Source: Epichloe hybrida (taxonomy: Eukaryota > Ascomycota > Sordariomycetes > Hypocreales > Clavicipitaceae). Taken from it: DNA of 64,000 nt. Shown piece after piece: positions 9,781 through 19,786 of this stretch. The notes beneath the pieces are model-generated. The model searched no databases, was not told where the DNA came from, and saw only the letters and a program-made list of their open reading frames with translations. Position 1 is the first letter of the stretch; every line of letters starts with the position of its first letter. The translations under genes were made by a program, and so were the position numbers. The stretch lies in contig JAFEKR010000012.1 of assembly GCA_019022495.1 (NCBI GenBank), positions 434,001 through 498,000 on the forward strand, given 5' to 3'.

Positions 9781-11601
9781 CTAGTGATTTCTGAGCCCTG
9801 TCACCTCGGATATCTTGGGACTTATGTGCGTCCACAACTCGTCTTGTTCTGTGTAGTCATGCAACCCCGCTCCTAGCTCATCACCTTCAACTGCCGCGCA
9901 AATCACAGCCCTCCAGACTCGCTTGCACCAGGCCTTGAAACGATTGGAAAATTCGTTGGGAATCTTGAGCCTCACGGCTACCCACTTATCATTTGGAGCG
10001 TGATCCCCTCGCAATGCTTCTCCAGGTTCGGACGGAGCCTCTGCTGTCAAGAGCAGATCTTCATTGACCCAGGTCTGATGCTTGATATGTTCGCGCGGTA
10101 GCGTCAAGCTCAGAAACTCGAGCGACGTCCTGGTCGTCAGGTAGCAGGCTCGAAGAGGATTGACCATGGATTTCATGAACAACGACATCCAGTGGGGATA
10201 TAGGACGGCAAAGTCGGTCATGGCGAGATGCGTTGACCCCACGATTGTGAGCATCCAACATGGCGCTCCAGATTCACGTGCCTCTTGGCAGAAACCAACA
10301 ACACGTTCGAAGTTGTCTTTCCAGTGCATGAAGGCCTCGGATGAGATGGCCATGATTGGCTTGGACACGATATTGCTGGGATCGTCTCCACGGGGAGGCG
10401 TGCCTTGACCCCATGCATCGAGAATGACTCCTTGCCCGAGCCATGTCAGTGATTGATCGCGACACAACTGTACTGTCGTGGCGCCTCCAAACGAGTGTCC
10501 CATGGCCGTTACTTTATCCAGGAACATGCTCCCTTTCCAACTGTCCCAAGAAATTCCAGTTAAGCCCGTGGAGCTTGAGCCAATGTTTCCCCCCTTCCTT
10601 AGATTCAGCTGTGCAACCTCATCGCCCTTGCCATCGTTGATCAATGTGAGCACATGGTATGCTTCTTTGATCTCCTCAAGTCGCAGCTCAATCTGCGCCG
10701 TGCGTAATGTACTGTCAACACCACGCGGATTATGGGGTGACGTGTCCTGAGCATTGTCCTTGGGCAGGATGTAGTCCATGATGTAATACGGGTTAACGCC
10801 GCTCTGTTCCTTTCCCTGCACCTTCTTGTTCTTGGCGGCAGAATCGTGACCTTCTTTTCCAGATATCATCTCGGCCGTTGACGACTCGAGCTCGGCTGCG
10901 TCGACGTTTTTGGGCAAGTTGACCAGTGTCCTTGCACCACTTCCGTCTCTATGCTCGACAGCAACGACAACGAAACCAGAGCTTGCCAACTCGCCGCTAA
11001 TAGTGCTGTAACAAAGTCTGGAGCCTCCCAAGCCATGACTGAAGATGATGACTGGAAACGTGGGTTTCCCCAAGCCAGGTCGCTCCTTTCCGTCGTCAGA
11101 CTCGCCAGAAGACGAATCCTCGCTAGACATTTTGGTCTCCCAGTAATCGGCTAGTTTTGCATTTCGAAACGCCGGCAATTTGGTAAAGAGCGAGGTACAG
11201 GCGAGATAGCCGGTGACTGGCGCTGCAGGAATGTTCAGGAACTTGGCATAGCCTTTCGAAGTGGCTAGTCTCGGACCTGGCATCCAATTCACACGGCGGA
11301 GTTTGTGTACACCACCTGCAGCATGGATTGTTTTTCGCACATCGCAGGGGTAGTAGATGCCCATCAAGACAGTGTCCAGGCGCAACACTGGTTTCCCAGC
11401 ACGCTTCAAGTTGGAAACCGGCCCCGGATTGCGAGCGGGGACTTCAATGTCCATGTAACCAACATTGTATGGGCCTGTGTAGTTGGGAAGCCGATGAAGA
11501 AAACGTTCCCGCAGGGTCATGTGTGGAGTTATGGCGGTCCTTGTTACTGGCGTTTCGGCGCGTGTAGTCGAGTGAGCCATATTGACGATGTGGTGCGACA
11601 A
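9781..11601 (-). CDS. Platelet-activating factor acetylhydrolase-like phospholipase (PAF-AH/A2 family)
   Basis: Intronless 606-aa serine hydrolase that should release short or oxidised sn-2 acyl groups from phospholipids. The alpha/beta-hydrolase core is clear: strand plus oxyanion-region motif FPVIIFSHGLGGSR near residues 182-195, then a nucleophile elbow GHSFGG with Ser370. An acid follows in GVILDAWGQG (Asp395) and a histidine in VGSTHLAMTDF (His458). These are the order and spacing of the plasma/type II intracellular PAF-AH family. No signal peptide or membrane span, so a cytosolic enzyme is likely. A Ser/Glu/Asp-rich insert near residues 158-175 and a Lys/Gln-rich loop near 250-270 interrupt the core. 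Translation may start at 11601 or seven codons later (MAHSTTRAE); the sequence does not decide between them. Confidence 0.88.
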   Translation of the reverse strand: MSHHIVNMAHSTTRAETPVTRTAITPHMTLRERFLHRLPNYTGPYNVGYMDIEVPARNPGPVSNLKRAGKPVLRLDTVLMGIYYPCDVRKTIHAAGGVHKLRRVNWMPGPRLATSKGYAKFLNIPAAPVTGYLACTSLFTKLPAFRNAKLADYWETKMSSEDSSSGESDDGKERPGLGKPTFPVIIFSHGLGGSRLCYSTISGELASSGFVVVAVEHRDGSGARTLVNLPKNVDAAELESSTAEMISGKEGHDSAAKNKKVQGKEQSGVNPYYIMDYILPKDNAQDTSPHNPRGVDSTLRTAQIELRLEEIKEAYHVLTLINDGKGDEVAQLNLRKGGNIGSSSTGLTGISWDSWKGSMFLDKVTAMGHSFGGATTVQLCRDQSLTWLGQGVILDAWGQGTPPRGDDPSNIVSKPIMAISSEAFMHWKDNFERVVGFCQEARESGAPCWMLTIVGSTHLAMTDFAVLYPHWMSLFMKSMVNPLRACYLTTRTSLEFLSLTLPREHIKHQTWVNEDLLLTAEAPSEPGEALRGDHAPNDKWVAVRLKIPNEFSNRFKAWCKRVWRAVICAAVEGDELGAGLHDYTEQDELWTHISPKISEVTGLRNH

Positions 11602-12300
11602 CTGTGCCTGCTAGAAGCAGAAAGCTCATAAACATGCAAGTGGCATTTGTGATCCGTGGACAGGAGGGCTAACACCAAAGGCGTATTTGGCATTCTCGGG
11701 GAAGGTGTTCGGGTGGGCAGGCGAAAAGACGTACTTATTATTATACGGAGTACAAGGCGATCGTGATGGATGGAAAAAACGGTCCATTTGTGACGTCAAC
11801 GTTTGACTGGCGCATTGCACAGCGCCGAGCACACGACCCGTCGCGTCCGTTTGGTAGACCGGGTGAAGCAGGTCGCATCGGATGCATCAGATGAGACGGG
11901 AATAATTGGGATAATTCTTCATCTTGGTATTGCATCTTCACCAAAATATTGTCAAGACGGGGGTTCTTTCCCGTTTGTCTGAGCCGCATTGGCCTACTAG
12001 GGACAGTGAGCGGTGGCGACTTTTTCATCGCTTTTCACCTCGTACCAGCAACTGACAAATGCATTTGCTATTCTGGTCATGTCAAGGCTCGATCCAGATT
12101 CAGCTTACATAAGCCAGTTGTGAGACAAGTTAAGTTCCATCGGTCATCCAGCTCGCGCCAATGTTTTTCCGGCAGGGCAAGCGGGTGGGATCCACTCACG
12201 TGAGTGTCGCCTCCCGCACACAACCATTTGCCAAATTTCGCGAAAAACCCTCCGCTGCCTCACTCCCTCATCCACATCATCGCCAAATAAATCCATCACC
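11602..12300. other. Divergent promoter region (PAF-AH / eS30)
   Basis: No gene seen. It contains one TACGGAGTA 9-mer (11744) and, directly upstream of the eS30 start codon, a C/T- and CCA-rich leader typical of fungal ribosomal protein genes. Confidence 0.5.
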
Positions 12301-12730
12301 ATGGGTAAAGTTCACGGATCTCTCGCCCGTGCCGGTACGTACATGATATTTCGACTCAGACTGTGACGGACTTTCGAAAAAAAAAACCCTCGACTGACTC
12401 CTTATCTCCAGGCAAGGTCAAGTCTCAGACCCCCAAAGTACGAATATATCTGAATACCCTCCACCCCATCGATCCTACCGTTTGCATTCAACACTTGACG
12501 ATGAACTGACTCGGATTTTTTCTCGGAACAATAGGTTGAGCCCCAGGAGAAACCCAAGAAACCCAAGGGTCGTGCCCTCAAGCGAGCCAAGTACACCCGA
12601 CGATTCGTCAACGTTGTCGTCACTGGCGGCAAGAGAAAGGTGAGCAGGATTTGACGCTAGCGGAAAACTACAACAGGAAAAGGAGATGCTGACTCTGGTA
12701 CTCTAGATGAATCCTAACCCCGGCTCGTAA
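12301..12730 (+). CDS. rps30: 40S ribosomal protein eS30
   Basis: Small basic protein of the 40S subunit. Four exons: 12301..12334, 12412..12437, 12535..12639 and 12707..12730; the phases agree throughout and give 62 aa, the normal eS30 length. The protein starts [20 protein letters not shown], continues with [17 protein letters not shown] and ends MNPNPGS, all characteristic of eS30. As in other ascomycetes, no ubiquitin-like moiety is fused at the N-terminus, unlike the metazoan FAU protein. The third exon has only 105 nt and the second 26 nt, so most of the gene is intron, a pattern common in fungal ribosomal protein genes. Confidence 0.97.
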
Positions 12731-13372
12731 AAAATTGATATCGATCGGAGAGAATGTGGTAGATTATGGGTGGCAAAGTTGAACAGGGCGCAATACCGTT
12801 TTTCTTTATGGTTCACTGAAAAATCGCCGGGAAGAAACATGGAATTTATGTCGAGTTGATCGATAGGCTGAGCACCCCGCCTGTCACGACTGGGCGTGAC
12901 GGAGCGAGACGGCTTGACTCGGCGTCCGGTGTCTTTCGTCAATACAACAACATGTATCCGCAGATGTGGTTTGTAGTATCCTCGCCGCGTGATTCACCTG
13001 CATACTGTACATTTTGTTTTGGCCGAATAATGTGCGCGAGGACTCCTAAAACTCCCATCGGAACACGTTGTCATGCGCAGCCAATTGTGGCCACGGCACA
13101 CACCACCCCGTATAGCAGAATTGCCAGATCTGACCCCGCCCCACACATTAAGCCGTATGGTATTGTAAATGTGTTGATTCGTTAAATACGAAAACACAAT
13201 AATGTTGGATGACAACGACTTGACGAGACATGTTCAAATCACGTGACCCAATCTAAGCCCCACGTACAATCCCACCAGCTCCAAGAGCATCAGACCTTCC
13301 TAAACATTGCAAGTTGAACCCGATCTCCCCTTTCTTGCTCTCGAGTTGTCGAGAAACAGAAATCTGCTCATC
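12731..13372. other. Intergenic, eS30 3' side to Y14
   Basis: No gene seen. Includes the eS30 3' UTR and the Y14 promoter; no repeats of note. Confidence 0.4.
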
Positions 13373-13949
13373 ATGGCCGACGCGGAAATGGAAGTCGATC
13401 AAGCGTCGCCCCCGCCCCGCAACGAATCCGAAATGCAAACGCACACCAAAGCCACCGCTGTGCGATCCATCGAAGGCTGGATCATCATAGTCACCAACGT
13501 ACACGAGGAAGCTGACGAGGAGGCAATCCAAGACAAGTTCGGGGATTATGGGGAGATAAAAAACCTGCATTTGAACCTGGACAGAAGGAGTGGTTATGTC
13601 AAGGTATGCTTAGCATCAATCCCCCCCCCTCTTCCATCTTCGAATGTTGAACCACAATGTAAAAATGGGTGGAAATGGCAAGAATTGGTGGGGAATAAAG
13701 AGACTGATCAACTTTACGGTCTAGGGATACGCCTTGATCGAGTATGCCACGCTGGAAGAAGCCCGGGCGGCCATTGACGGCGCCCACGACACCAAGCTGC
13801 TGGACCAGGCTATCGTGGTGGACTTTGCGTTTGTGCGACCCCCGCCTGGAAAAGGTGGGCGAGGAGGAGGGAGAGCAGGCGGTGGCGGTGGCGGTAGGAG
13901 GCAAAGAAGTAGGAGCAGAAGCCCCGTGGCAAGGGAAGGGGATGAGTGA
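13373..13949 (+). CDS. RNA-binding protein Y14 / RBM8A, exon-junction complex
   Basis: RRM protein that pairs with Mago nashi in the exon-junction complex deposited on spliced mRNA; nuclear and cytoplasmic shuttling is known for the family. Two exons, 13373..13603 and 13725..13949, phase 0, giving 151 aa. The acidic N-terminus ([10 protein letters not shown]) precedes a single RRM at about residues 38-116 with [14 protein letters not shown] (RNP2 region) and the family signature [20 protein letters not shown] spanning the splice junction. The C-terminus is a Gly-rich stretch followed by [16 protein letters not shown], an Arg/Ser tail as in other Y14 proteins. Length and domain layout match the family. 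Confidence 0.95.
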
Positions 13950-14957
13950 AGTGAAGAAAAGGGGCATGTTACGAGGTTGGAAGAAGAAATGAAGAGGACG
14001 GGATCCGAGATCCTGTGGCCGATGTGCTGATTCCGGGGGATCGAGTAATGTCGGCGCGTGCAGTATTCGTGATGAGGTATTGTGAAGTCCACCACAACCA
14101 AGCGCCGACTGGGACTTTGGCTGACTTGAACCAGAATGAAGTTGGCATGAGAATGCCACCGTGGTCGATAACATGTCGAACTGCCGTTCATGACTAGGTG
14201 TTGAGAGACGCATTTTGCATAGTCACAAGATGAGCTTTGACCGGCCAATCCAATGTATATATTTCATGCAAAACATGCCGTCTTTGAGAATCAGCAAGTC
14301 ACGGGTTTCCCAACTGTCATTGCTCACTAGATTCCAAGTACGCTGCCCTGCCGTCTTCTGGGCGTCGATAGGTCGGATAGGTTGATTTATGGTGGATAAT
14401 GCTGCTTGAGAGTGATTGGTCGGAATCGGTTCTTGCGTCAAGATTCAGCAGACGAATCTCTTCTTCTTTTTGGAGCCTGGTATTGGTATGCCGACATGAC
14501 GTTCTTTTGACAACGAACTGCCTTGACCTATTTGTAGAGATCGCATAGGTCAAGCTCATGGCAAAGAGTTGTTACGGTCCATGCGTTCTCATCGTCGGGG
14601 TTCTTACATCAAATGATCGCACATTATCTTGGTGTGCGGACCAGGTGGCTTCCCGACGACCAGTCATACAAAGACGGCTCCGACGGCGCTGCCAGCTTCA
14701 GCCATGCAAGCTGTGTCGTGTCAATTGAAACAGAATGCCCCACTTCAGCTCAGCTTGCTCCTTAGTGCTTACTAACTTGCGGAGTATCATTAGTCCTTGA
14801 TCCTCTTTACCAATTAATTGACCCTCGTCATCGCTACAACGACCATTCACGCTCGACTCGGGCATCTTTAGTACTGCTTGCGCATTGCATGTAATTGGCA
14901 CATTGCCGGCTCGGCCGCCCCAAATGGCGCCCCTGTTGCGTGTCTACCGCTGCCGTC
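13950..14957. other. Intergenic, 1 kb
   Basis: Y14 3' side and RTC1 promoter; no gene, RNA or repeat recognised. Confidence 0.4.
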
Positions 14958-17900
14958 ATGTATAATCGCGAGTCTAAGATTATGCGGAAGCTACTTGGCA
15001 AGGCCGCGCCCGACTCTGCGACAGGCGACTTGTCTTCCATCGCCGGCACCACCACGCCAATTCCCCCTCCGTTTCGTCCGTCCAAGTCGCAGGATGCTAT
15101 CTTCTCTGCTGGTGCTCCGATATCATGCTTCGACGTGTCGTCCGACCGACGCGCCGTGATCCTTGCTGGCCCTCACATCCTCAAGACTGTGGTCCTCGAC
15201 GATCCCGCAAGCGCCAGCTTCATATTCAACGACGGAATTGACGTGCGAACAGCCATCACAACACGGCAATCTACCGGGTCCCGCACGAATATTATCGCAG
15301 ATCAGCTCAACATCCGCGATGTTAAATGGCACAGCGGTTCCCATATCTATACAGCTTGCGCCAGCGGCAAGGTCTTCTCTTACGATCTGACGCGACTCGG
15401 TGCCGGCGAGGCCGAGCCTCTCGACTACATCTTGATGCATGAGGATTCGCGTCAGATGAACAGCCTAGACATCAACCCCCATCTGCAGTCCTGGCTGTTG
15501 ACTGGAGGACAAGACGGAACCGCCAGAGTCTTTGATTCCAACTCTCCGGCGCCAGCGAGACATGGCGTCACTTTCAGACAACGATTTGCGCCTTTGAGGT
15601 GCATTGATCCAATCAGACAGGTCAGCTGGTCACCGAAGCAGGGCCATGAGATGGCTTGCTGTACGGATAGTGGTGTGGTCATGAAGTGGGATGTTCGACA
15701 ACCCTCGAGACCGGTCCTCAGAATTAACGCACATGAAAAGGCATGCTCGACGATTGCGTGGCATATTGATGGGCTTCACCTTCTGAGTGCTGGATGGGAT
15801 ACCAAAATCCACGTTTGGGACCTGGGTAATTCGGCGGACAAACGACAAAAGCCCAAATGGACAATCTCGGCACCTGCGCCTGTTGCGGCCGTCGCATGGC
15901 GCCCTGGACTCTGGTCGGCAAGCGCCCAAGCGAGAAGAGTTGCACAAGTAGCTGTCACTTACGATGAGACAAGCAATCGCAAGTATGGCACATCGGCCGT
16001 TCATATTTGGGACTTCGCACGGCCGTCAATGCCGTACAAAGAACTCGAGATCTTTGAGACGTCTCCATCAGCTATTCGCTGGCAGGATCAGGATATGTTG
16101 TGGACTGTTGGGCATGACGGAGCCTTTCATCAGAGTGATGTAGCTTTTGCACGCAAGGTCATTGATCGCCAGTCCACATCGGCCATGGCACTTTCACCCA
16201 GGGGGGACGCTTTCTTGTTTCTTGACGAACGTTCGAACTCGTATCGGCCACGTTTCCACGGAACACATCCGACCGAGATGATACACCGCGACCGCCCTGC
16301 GTACGGCTCGAGCCTTGGTAATCCAGGTTTGAGCTTGAGTCGGAGTGACTCAGAGGACGACGTTTTGGGCAGCTTTCTGGGCCCCCGTAGGAGGGTTACG
16401 GGGAAGAGGAGGCTCAGCGGGCGAGGCGGCGTGCCATTGAGCACCACGCCGCCATCCGGGGGAGCCTCGTTTCCGGATGACCTGAAGCAGAATCTCGGCC
16501 TGGAGCAATCGATCAACGTGACGGGGACATTCAAGCCCCAACAAGTCATGTCTTTCGGACATATACCTGCTGCTGTATCCGTACAAGTCTACCACTTCAT
16601 GTCCAGCGCGTACCTGGACACGATAAAGATGGATCTTCCGTATGCTCAAGGCGGCAAACACTTGGTTGAACGAGTCGGAGACATGATGGAGCAGTTTGCC
16701 AAGACGTCCGAGTTGGCCAACCTGTACCGCCTGGCACAGACTTGGCGCATTCTCGCGTATGCTATGAACATTCTCCTGAAGCGGCGAGCACAATATCATT
16801 TTGAGGTTCGGGTTGGCCGGTTTCAGAAGATGCACTTGGATGACGGGTCTAGAGGGTCAGACCGGTCAAAGCCCTCGGACAAGCATGGCAATGGTGACGA
16901 TGCCCCGAGACGTCCGTCGGCCCAGAGAGGTAGCGTAGACGGCCGCTTCCACTCCATCCGCTCTCTACTGGCTGAAGAGATTGAGAGTACGTCCAATATG
17001 CCCACTCCTGTGGCGCGACCGGCAGACAGCAGTAGCAGCAATATCAACACGGGTGATTTTGGCCGTGAAGAAATGACACATGCTCACGGTAAGAGATTAT
17101 CACCGATCATGGAGCCCGAAAGCCTACATCTGGGACCTGCTGCCCATGGCTCCTTGAAGGAATCCAAGAGCCCACGGAAAAGACTTGACTCGGAGCCCAT
17201 CTCTGTGGGAAGTGGCCGAACAGGAGAGTCCGGTACTTCCTATACTGAAGGCTATGACTTCTATGACGCTGAAGTGTTGGCCAAAGCTATCGATGTGCCA
17301 ATGACAGGGCGAAGAAACGGCGGCGGAGGACTCCCTCACCGGGGCAGGACAATCAGGCATGACTCGGATGAAAGCCTTGGACAGATGTTCTCCATATCGA
17401 GCGGGACCAGAAGATCCGGCAGAATGGGATCAAGTGGAGATGCCTTTGCACGTCCCGGCCTCATCAGGGAGCAATCTGACTTGGAGAGGGAGAGTGGTGC
17501 ATCTAGTCAAGATTCGCCCATGGTATCAAAAACGCCGACGGACCAGAACGGGCGACCAAGTCGACCTGGCGACTCCGCAGAGGAAGTATTCATGATTTCG
17601 CAAACGACCAAAACAGATGAGAGCTACCCTTCTCAGCAATCCTTCACTTCAAAGGATAAAGACGGGGATGACTCCAACGTCTCGCCACGCAACCCTTTCC
17701 GAGGAACCGACAGCGGACGGTCTGTGAGCCCCAAGAAAAAGGAGCCCATGTCACCCCGACACGACCCACGACCTCATATCGTAGAAACGGACTATCTGCC
17801 GTGGAGCCACGATCCGCCTTATCCCCATCCACTGAGCACACAGGACTGGAGAGGAGGAGGAGCCGTCTCTTCCAACTCCCCTCTGGATCCTTATAGCCTC

Positions 17901-18860
17901 GTGCGGCGAGCGTTGGACTTTGAATCGAAGACATCTGCCCTGCACGCATCCGCCATCATCCTGCTTCTCAAGCCACTCGTGCCTGATTCCGTCATCGATA
18001 GTCACCGTGCAACCGCCATCCTACGGCAGCACCACCGACGTCTGATGCAAATGAGCCTGTTCGTGGAAGCAGCCCTTCTTCGCAACATGTGTGTCCAGGG
18101 GTGGCCAGATGGATTGCCAGATTGGGGGGAAAACTACACTTCGGTATTCAGCGGTGCTCAGCAAGGGGGCAAAGTTGGCTTGTTCTGCTCATCGTGCCGC
18201 AAGCCGAGAGAAGTCGACCCACGGGCCGGCGCCGAAGCGGTGTGGTCGTGCGAACGATGCGGAATCGTCATGGCGCCGTGCTCAGTATGTGGCCACCGCG
18301 AGGCGGTGCGCCCTTCTCACATCCCAGAAGAGATAGCGCCATCCTCGTCCGATGTCGAGTCAGAGATGTGGCTGTCGGAGTGGTGGTATTGCCCGGGATG
18401 TGCGCACGGCGGCCATGCCTCGTGTCTACAGCTGTGGCACGGCGCATCCGAGACGGCATCGCTGGCCGACCCATGCGTCAAGTACAGCGACGGCTGCTGT
18501 CCCTCGGACGGATGCGGCCACGCGTGCCTGCCTGGAAAATACCGTGGCGAAACCACGACGGCACGGTCAGACGAACTGGGCCGTGCGGTGCTCGACTCGT
18601 CCCGGGCAAGAGAGGAACGCAACAAACCTGGCAGCCGGGGCGGCAGCCGACGATCGAGTCCCGGGCCACCGTTTGGGCGCAGCGTCCGAAGTGACGGAAA
18701 CGACGTCCCGCAGAGTAAAGCAGTCGGCATGGCACGGGAGGCGCTCAGCAAAGGCAGCGGCGGGGGGATATTGAGCTCGAGCCCAGGGCGAACGATGAGT
18801 ACGACTGGCGACAGGGAGCGCAGGAAGAGCGTCAAATTTGCGAGGCAGGATCATGAGTAG
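14958..18860 (+). CDS. rtc1: WD-repeat protein RTC1 / WDR24, SEA (GATOR2) complex
   Basis: Component of the vacuole-associated SEACAT/GATOR2 subcomplex that relays amino-acid status to TORC1. A single exon of 1300 aa starting MYNRESKIMRKLLGKA; in-frame sequence upstream has no ATG. The N-terminal third is a beta-propeller, with recognisable WD blades such as WLLTGGQDGTARVFDS, VVMKWDVRQPSRPVL and LLSAGWDTKIHVWDLG. The middle is long, disordered and Ser/Arg-rich. The last 230 residues contain a helical region and a Cys/His-rich RING-type domain from about residue 1074: LFCSSCRKPREVD, WSCERCGIVMAPCSVCGHRE, WWYCPGCAHGGHASC and DGCCPSDGCGHAC. This propeller plus C-terminal RING order is diagnostic of RTC1/WDR24 relative to other SEA proteins. 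The family is commonly longer than 1000 residues in filamentous fungi. Confidence 0.93.
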   Translation: MYNRESKIMRKLLGKAAPDSATGDLSSIAGTTTPIPPPFRPSKSQDAIFSAGAPISCFDVSSDRRAVILAGPHILKTVVLDDPASASFIFNDGIDVRTAITTRQSTGSRTNIIADQLNIRDVKWHSGSHIYTACASGKVFSYDLTRLGAGEAEPLDYILMHEDSRQMNSLDINPHLQSWLLTGGQDGTARVFDSNSPAPARHGVTFRQRFAPLRCIDPIRQVSWSPKQGHEMACCTDSGVVMKWDVRQPSRPVLRINAHEKACSTIAWHIDGLHLLSAGWDTKIHVWDLGNSADKRQKPKWTISAPAPVAAVAWRPGLWSASAQARRVAQVAVTYDETSNRKYGTSAVHIWDFARPSMPYKELEIFETSPSAIRWQDQDMLWTVGHDGAFHQSDVAFARKVIDRQSTSAMALSPRGDAFLFLDERSNSYRPRFHGTHPTEMIHRDRPAYGSSLGNPGLSLSRSDSEDDVLGSFLGPRRRVTGKRRLSGRGGVPLSTTPPSGGASFPDDLKQNLGLEQSINVTGTFKPQQVMSFGHIPAAVSVQVYHFMSSAYLDTIKMDLPYAQGGKHLVERVGDMMEQFAKTSELANLYRLAQTWRILAYAMNILLKRRAQYHFEVRVGRFQKMHLDDGSRGSDRSKPSDKHGNGDDAPRRPSAQRGSVDGRFHSIRSLLAEEIESTSNMPTPVARPADSSSSNINTGDFGREEMTHAHGKRLSPIMEPESLHLGPAAHGSLKESKSPRKRLDSEPISVGSGRTGESGTSYTEGYDFYDAEVLAKAIDVPMTGRRNGGGGLPHRGRTIRHDSDESLGQMFSISSGTRRSGRMGSSGDAFARPGLIREQSDLERESGASSQDSPMVSKTPTDQNGRPSRPGDSAEEVFMISQTTKTDESYPSQQSFTSKDKDGDDSNVSPRNPFRGTDSGRSVSPKKKEPMSPRHDPRPHIVETDYLPWSHDPPYPHPLSTQDWRGGGAVSSNSPLDPYSLVRRALDFESKTSALHASAIILLLKPLVPDSVIDSHRATAILRQHHRRLMQMSLFVEAALLRNMCVQGWPDGLPDWGENYTSVFSGAQQGGKVGLFCSSCRKPREVDPRAGAEAVWSCERCGIVMAPCSVCGHREAVRPSHIPEEIAPSSSDVESEMWLSEWWYCPGCAHGGHASCLQLWHGASETASLADPCVKYSDGCCPSDGCGHACLPGKYRGETTTARSDELGRAVLDSSRAREERNKPGSRGGSRRSSPGPPFGRSVRSDGNDVPQSKAVGMAREALSKGSGGGILSSSPGRTMSTTGDRERRKSVKFARQDHE

Positions 18861-18912
18861 CGAGGTTGTATTATTGACTCGTATCTGCTCGGCCTTGTGT
18901 AAGACATGACCA

Positions 18913-18915
<3 letters not shown>

Positions 18916-18945
<30 letters not shown>
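18916..18945. repeat. (GT)15 microsatellite
   Basis: Uninterrupted GT dinucleotides, directly downstream of the RTC1 stop codon. Confidence 0.97.
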
Positions 18946-18948
<3 letters not shown>

Positions 18949-19235
18949 GGCCTGGAACCATGCCGCTCAACAACATGCCGGGCGGCACGCCATGTGGCAT
19001 CACGTTGCCGTTTCGGCCGAGCCCATTCACACGAACTGGTGGTGCAAAGTGTCTGTGCGGCCATGGGCCGTCCCAAAAGGGGAAACACGCGCTCCTTGCT
19101 CATTTTGCAACAAGAGATGAAGACTGAAATGAAGCCGCACCAGGCCACGGAACCGGAGTCGGTGCATCTTTGGTGATTCGTGAGAGTTGCGCCATTGGTT
19201 GTGTAAAATCAAACAGGGGGTGGACTGTATGTACG

Positions 19236-19353
19236 ACCCATGATGCCTTTATCTGCGAACCATGATGCCTTTGTCTACGACCCATGATGCCTTCATCTGG
19301 GACCCACGATGCCTTCATGACCCATGATGCCTTCATCTACGACCCATGATGGA
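19236..19353. repeat. 22-bp tandem repeat, six copies (ACCCATGATGCCTTCATCTA)
   Basis: The core CATGATGCC (or close variant) begins at 19239, 19261, 19283, 19305, 19323 and 19345, a spacing of 22, 22, 22, 18 and 22 bp. Units differ mainly in the spacer (TTTATCTGCGA, TTTGTCTACGA, TTCATCTGGGA). The array ends 17 bp before a TATA box. Confidence 0.95.
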
Positions 19354-19369
19354 TTGATAGCAAGAACTC

Positions 19370-19375
19370 TATAAA
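19370..19375 (+). promoter_or_regulatory. TATA box
   Basis: TATAAA lies 142 bp upstream of the ATG at 19512, between the 22-bp repeat array and a pyrimidine-rich leader. Confidence 0.65.
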
Positions 19376-19511
19376 GAGGCGGGACTCGCCCTCTTCTTCG
19401 CATTTCAACAAGCCACTCGTTCAACTTGCCCTCGATTTCACATTCACATCTCCAGATCCAACTCGTCCAACTCTCGCTTCCTCGTCTAGCGGCTCCCTTA
19501 CCCCCCCCAAA

Positions 19512-19786
19512 ATGAAGCTTGTTCTCCTCGCTCTGTGTCTCTCTGCCGCGGCGGCAACACCCATCCCCACCAAATCGGTACGCGTCCTTGCTCTTGAACG
19601 CACGCCGAGACTTCTCGAGTCGTGTTGACTAACGACTGTGCGAAGGGACCCCTCATCGACTTTGAGGCGAACAATGTGAAAGTCCCCGTTAACGTGCTGG
19701 GGCTGCAGACAGAAAACGTGGATGCCCTGAACAGAATGTTCAGCGGCAACAAGGGGTCCAACACGAACAGCTTTCGCCCATTCTGA
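19512..19786 (+). CDS. Small secreted protein, 68 aa, cysteine-free mature part
   Basis: No family recognised. Exon 1 (19512..19577) encodes a classic signal peptide, MKLVLLALCLSAAAATPIPT, and exon 2 (19646..19786) the rest; the 68-nt intron has donor GTACGC, branch site GACTAAC and acceptor GAAG, and joins in phase 0. After signal removal about 50 residues remain: acidic and Asn-rich, with VPVNVLGLQTENVDAL in the middle and an Asn/Ser/Gly-rich tail ending NSFRPF. There are no cysteines in the mature part, unusual for secreted effectors; it could be a peptide precursor, a small wall-associated protein or an effector candidate. The strong TATA box and repeat-rich promoter suggest regulated, possibly high, expression. 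Function unknown. Confidence 0.75.

Larger units (their letters stand above)
18861..19511. promoter_or_regulatory. Promoter region of the 68-aa secreted protein gene
   Basis: Contains a (TG)n microsatellite (18916-18945), a six-copy 22-bp tandem repeat (19236-19353), a TATA box (19370-19375) and a C-rich leader just before the ATG at 19512. No other gene seen. Confidence 0.6.

Noticed and set aside
13599..14213. Minus-strand ORF of 204 codons over Y14
   Set aside because: Shadow of the Y14 exon 2 and its Gly/Arg-rich repeat codons.
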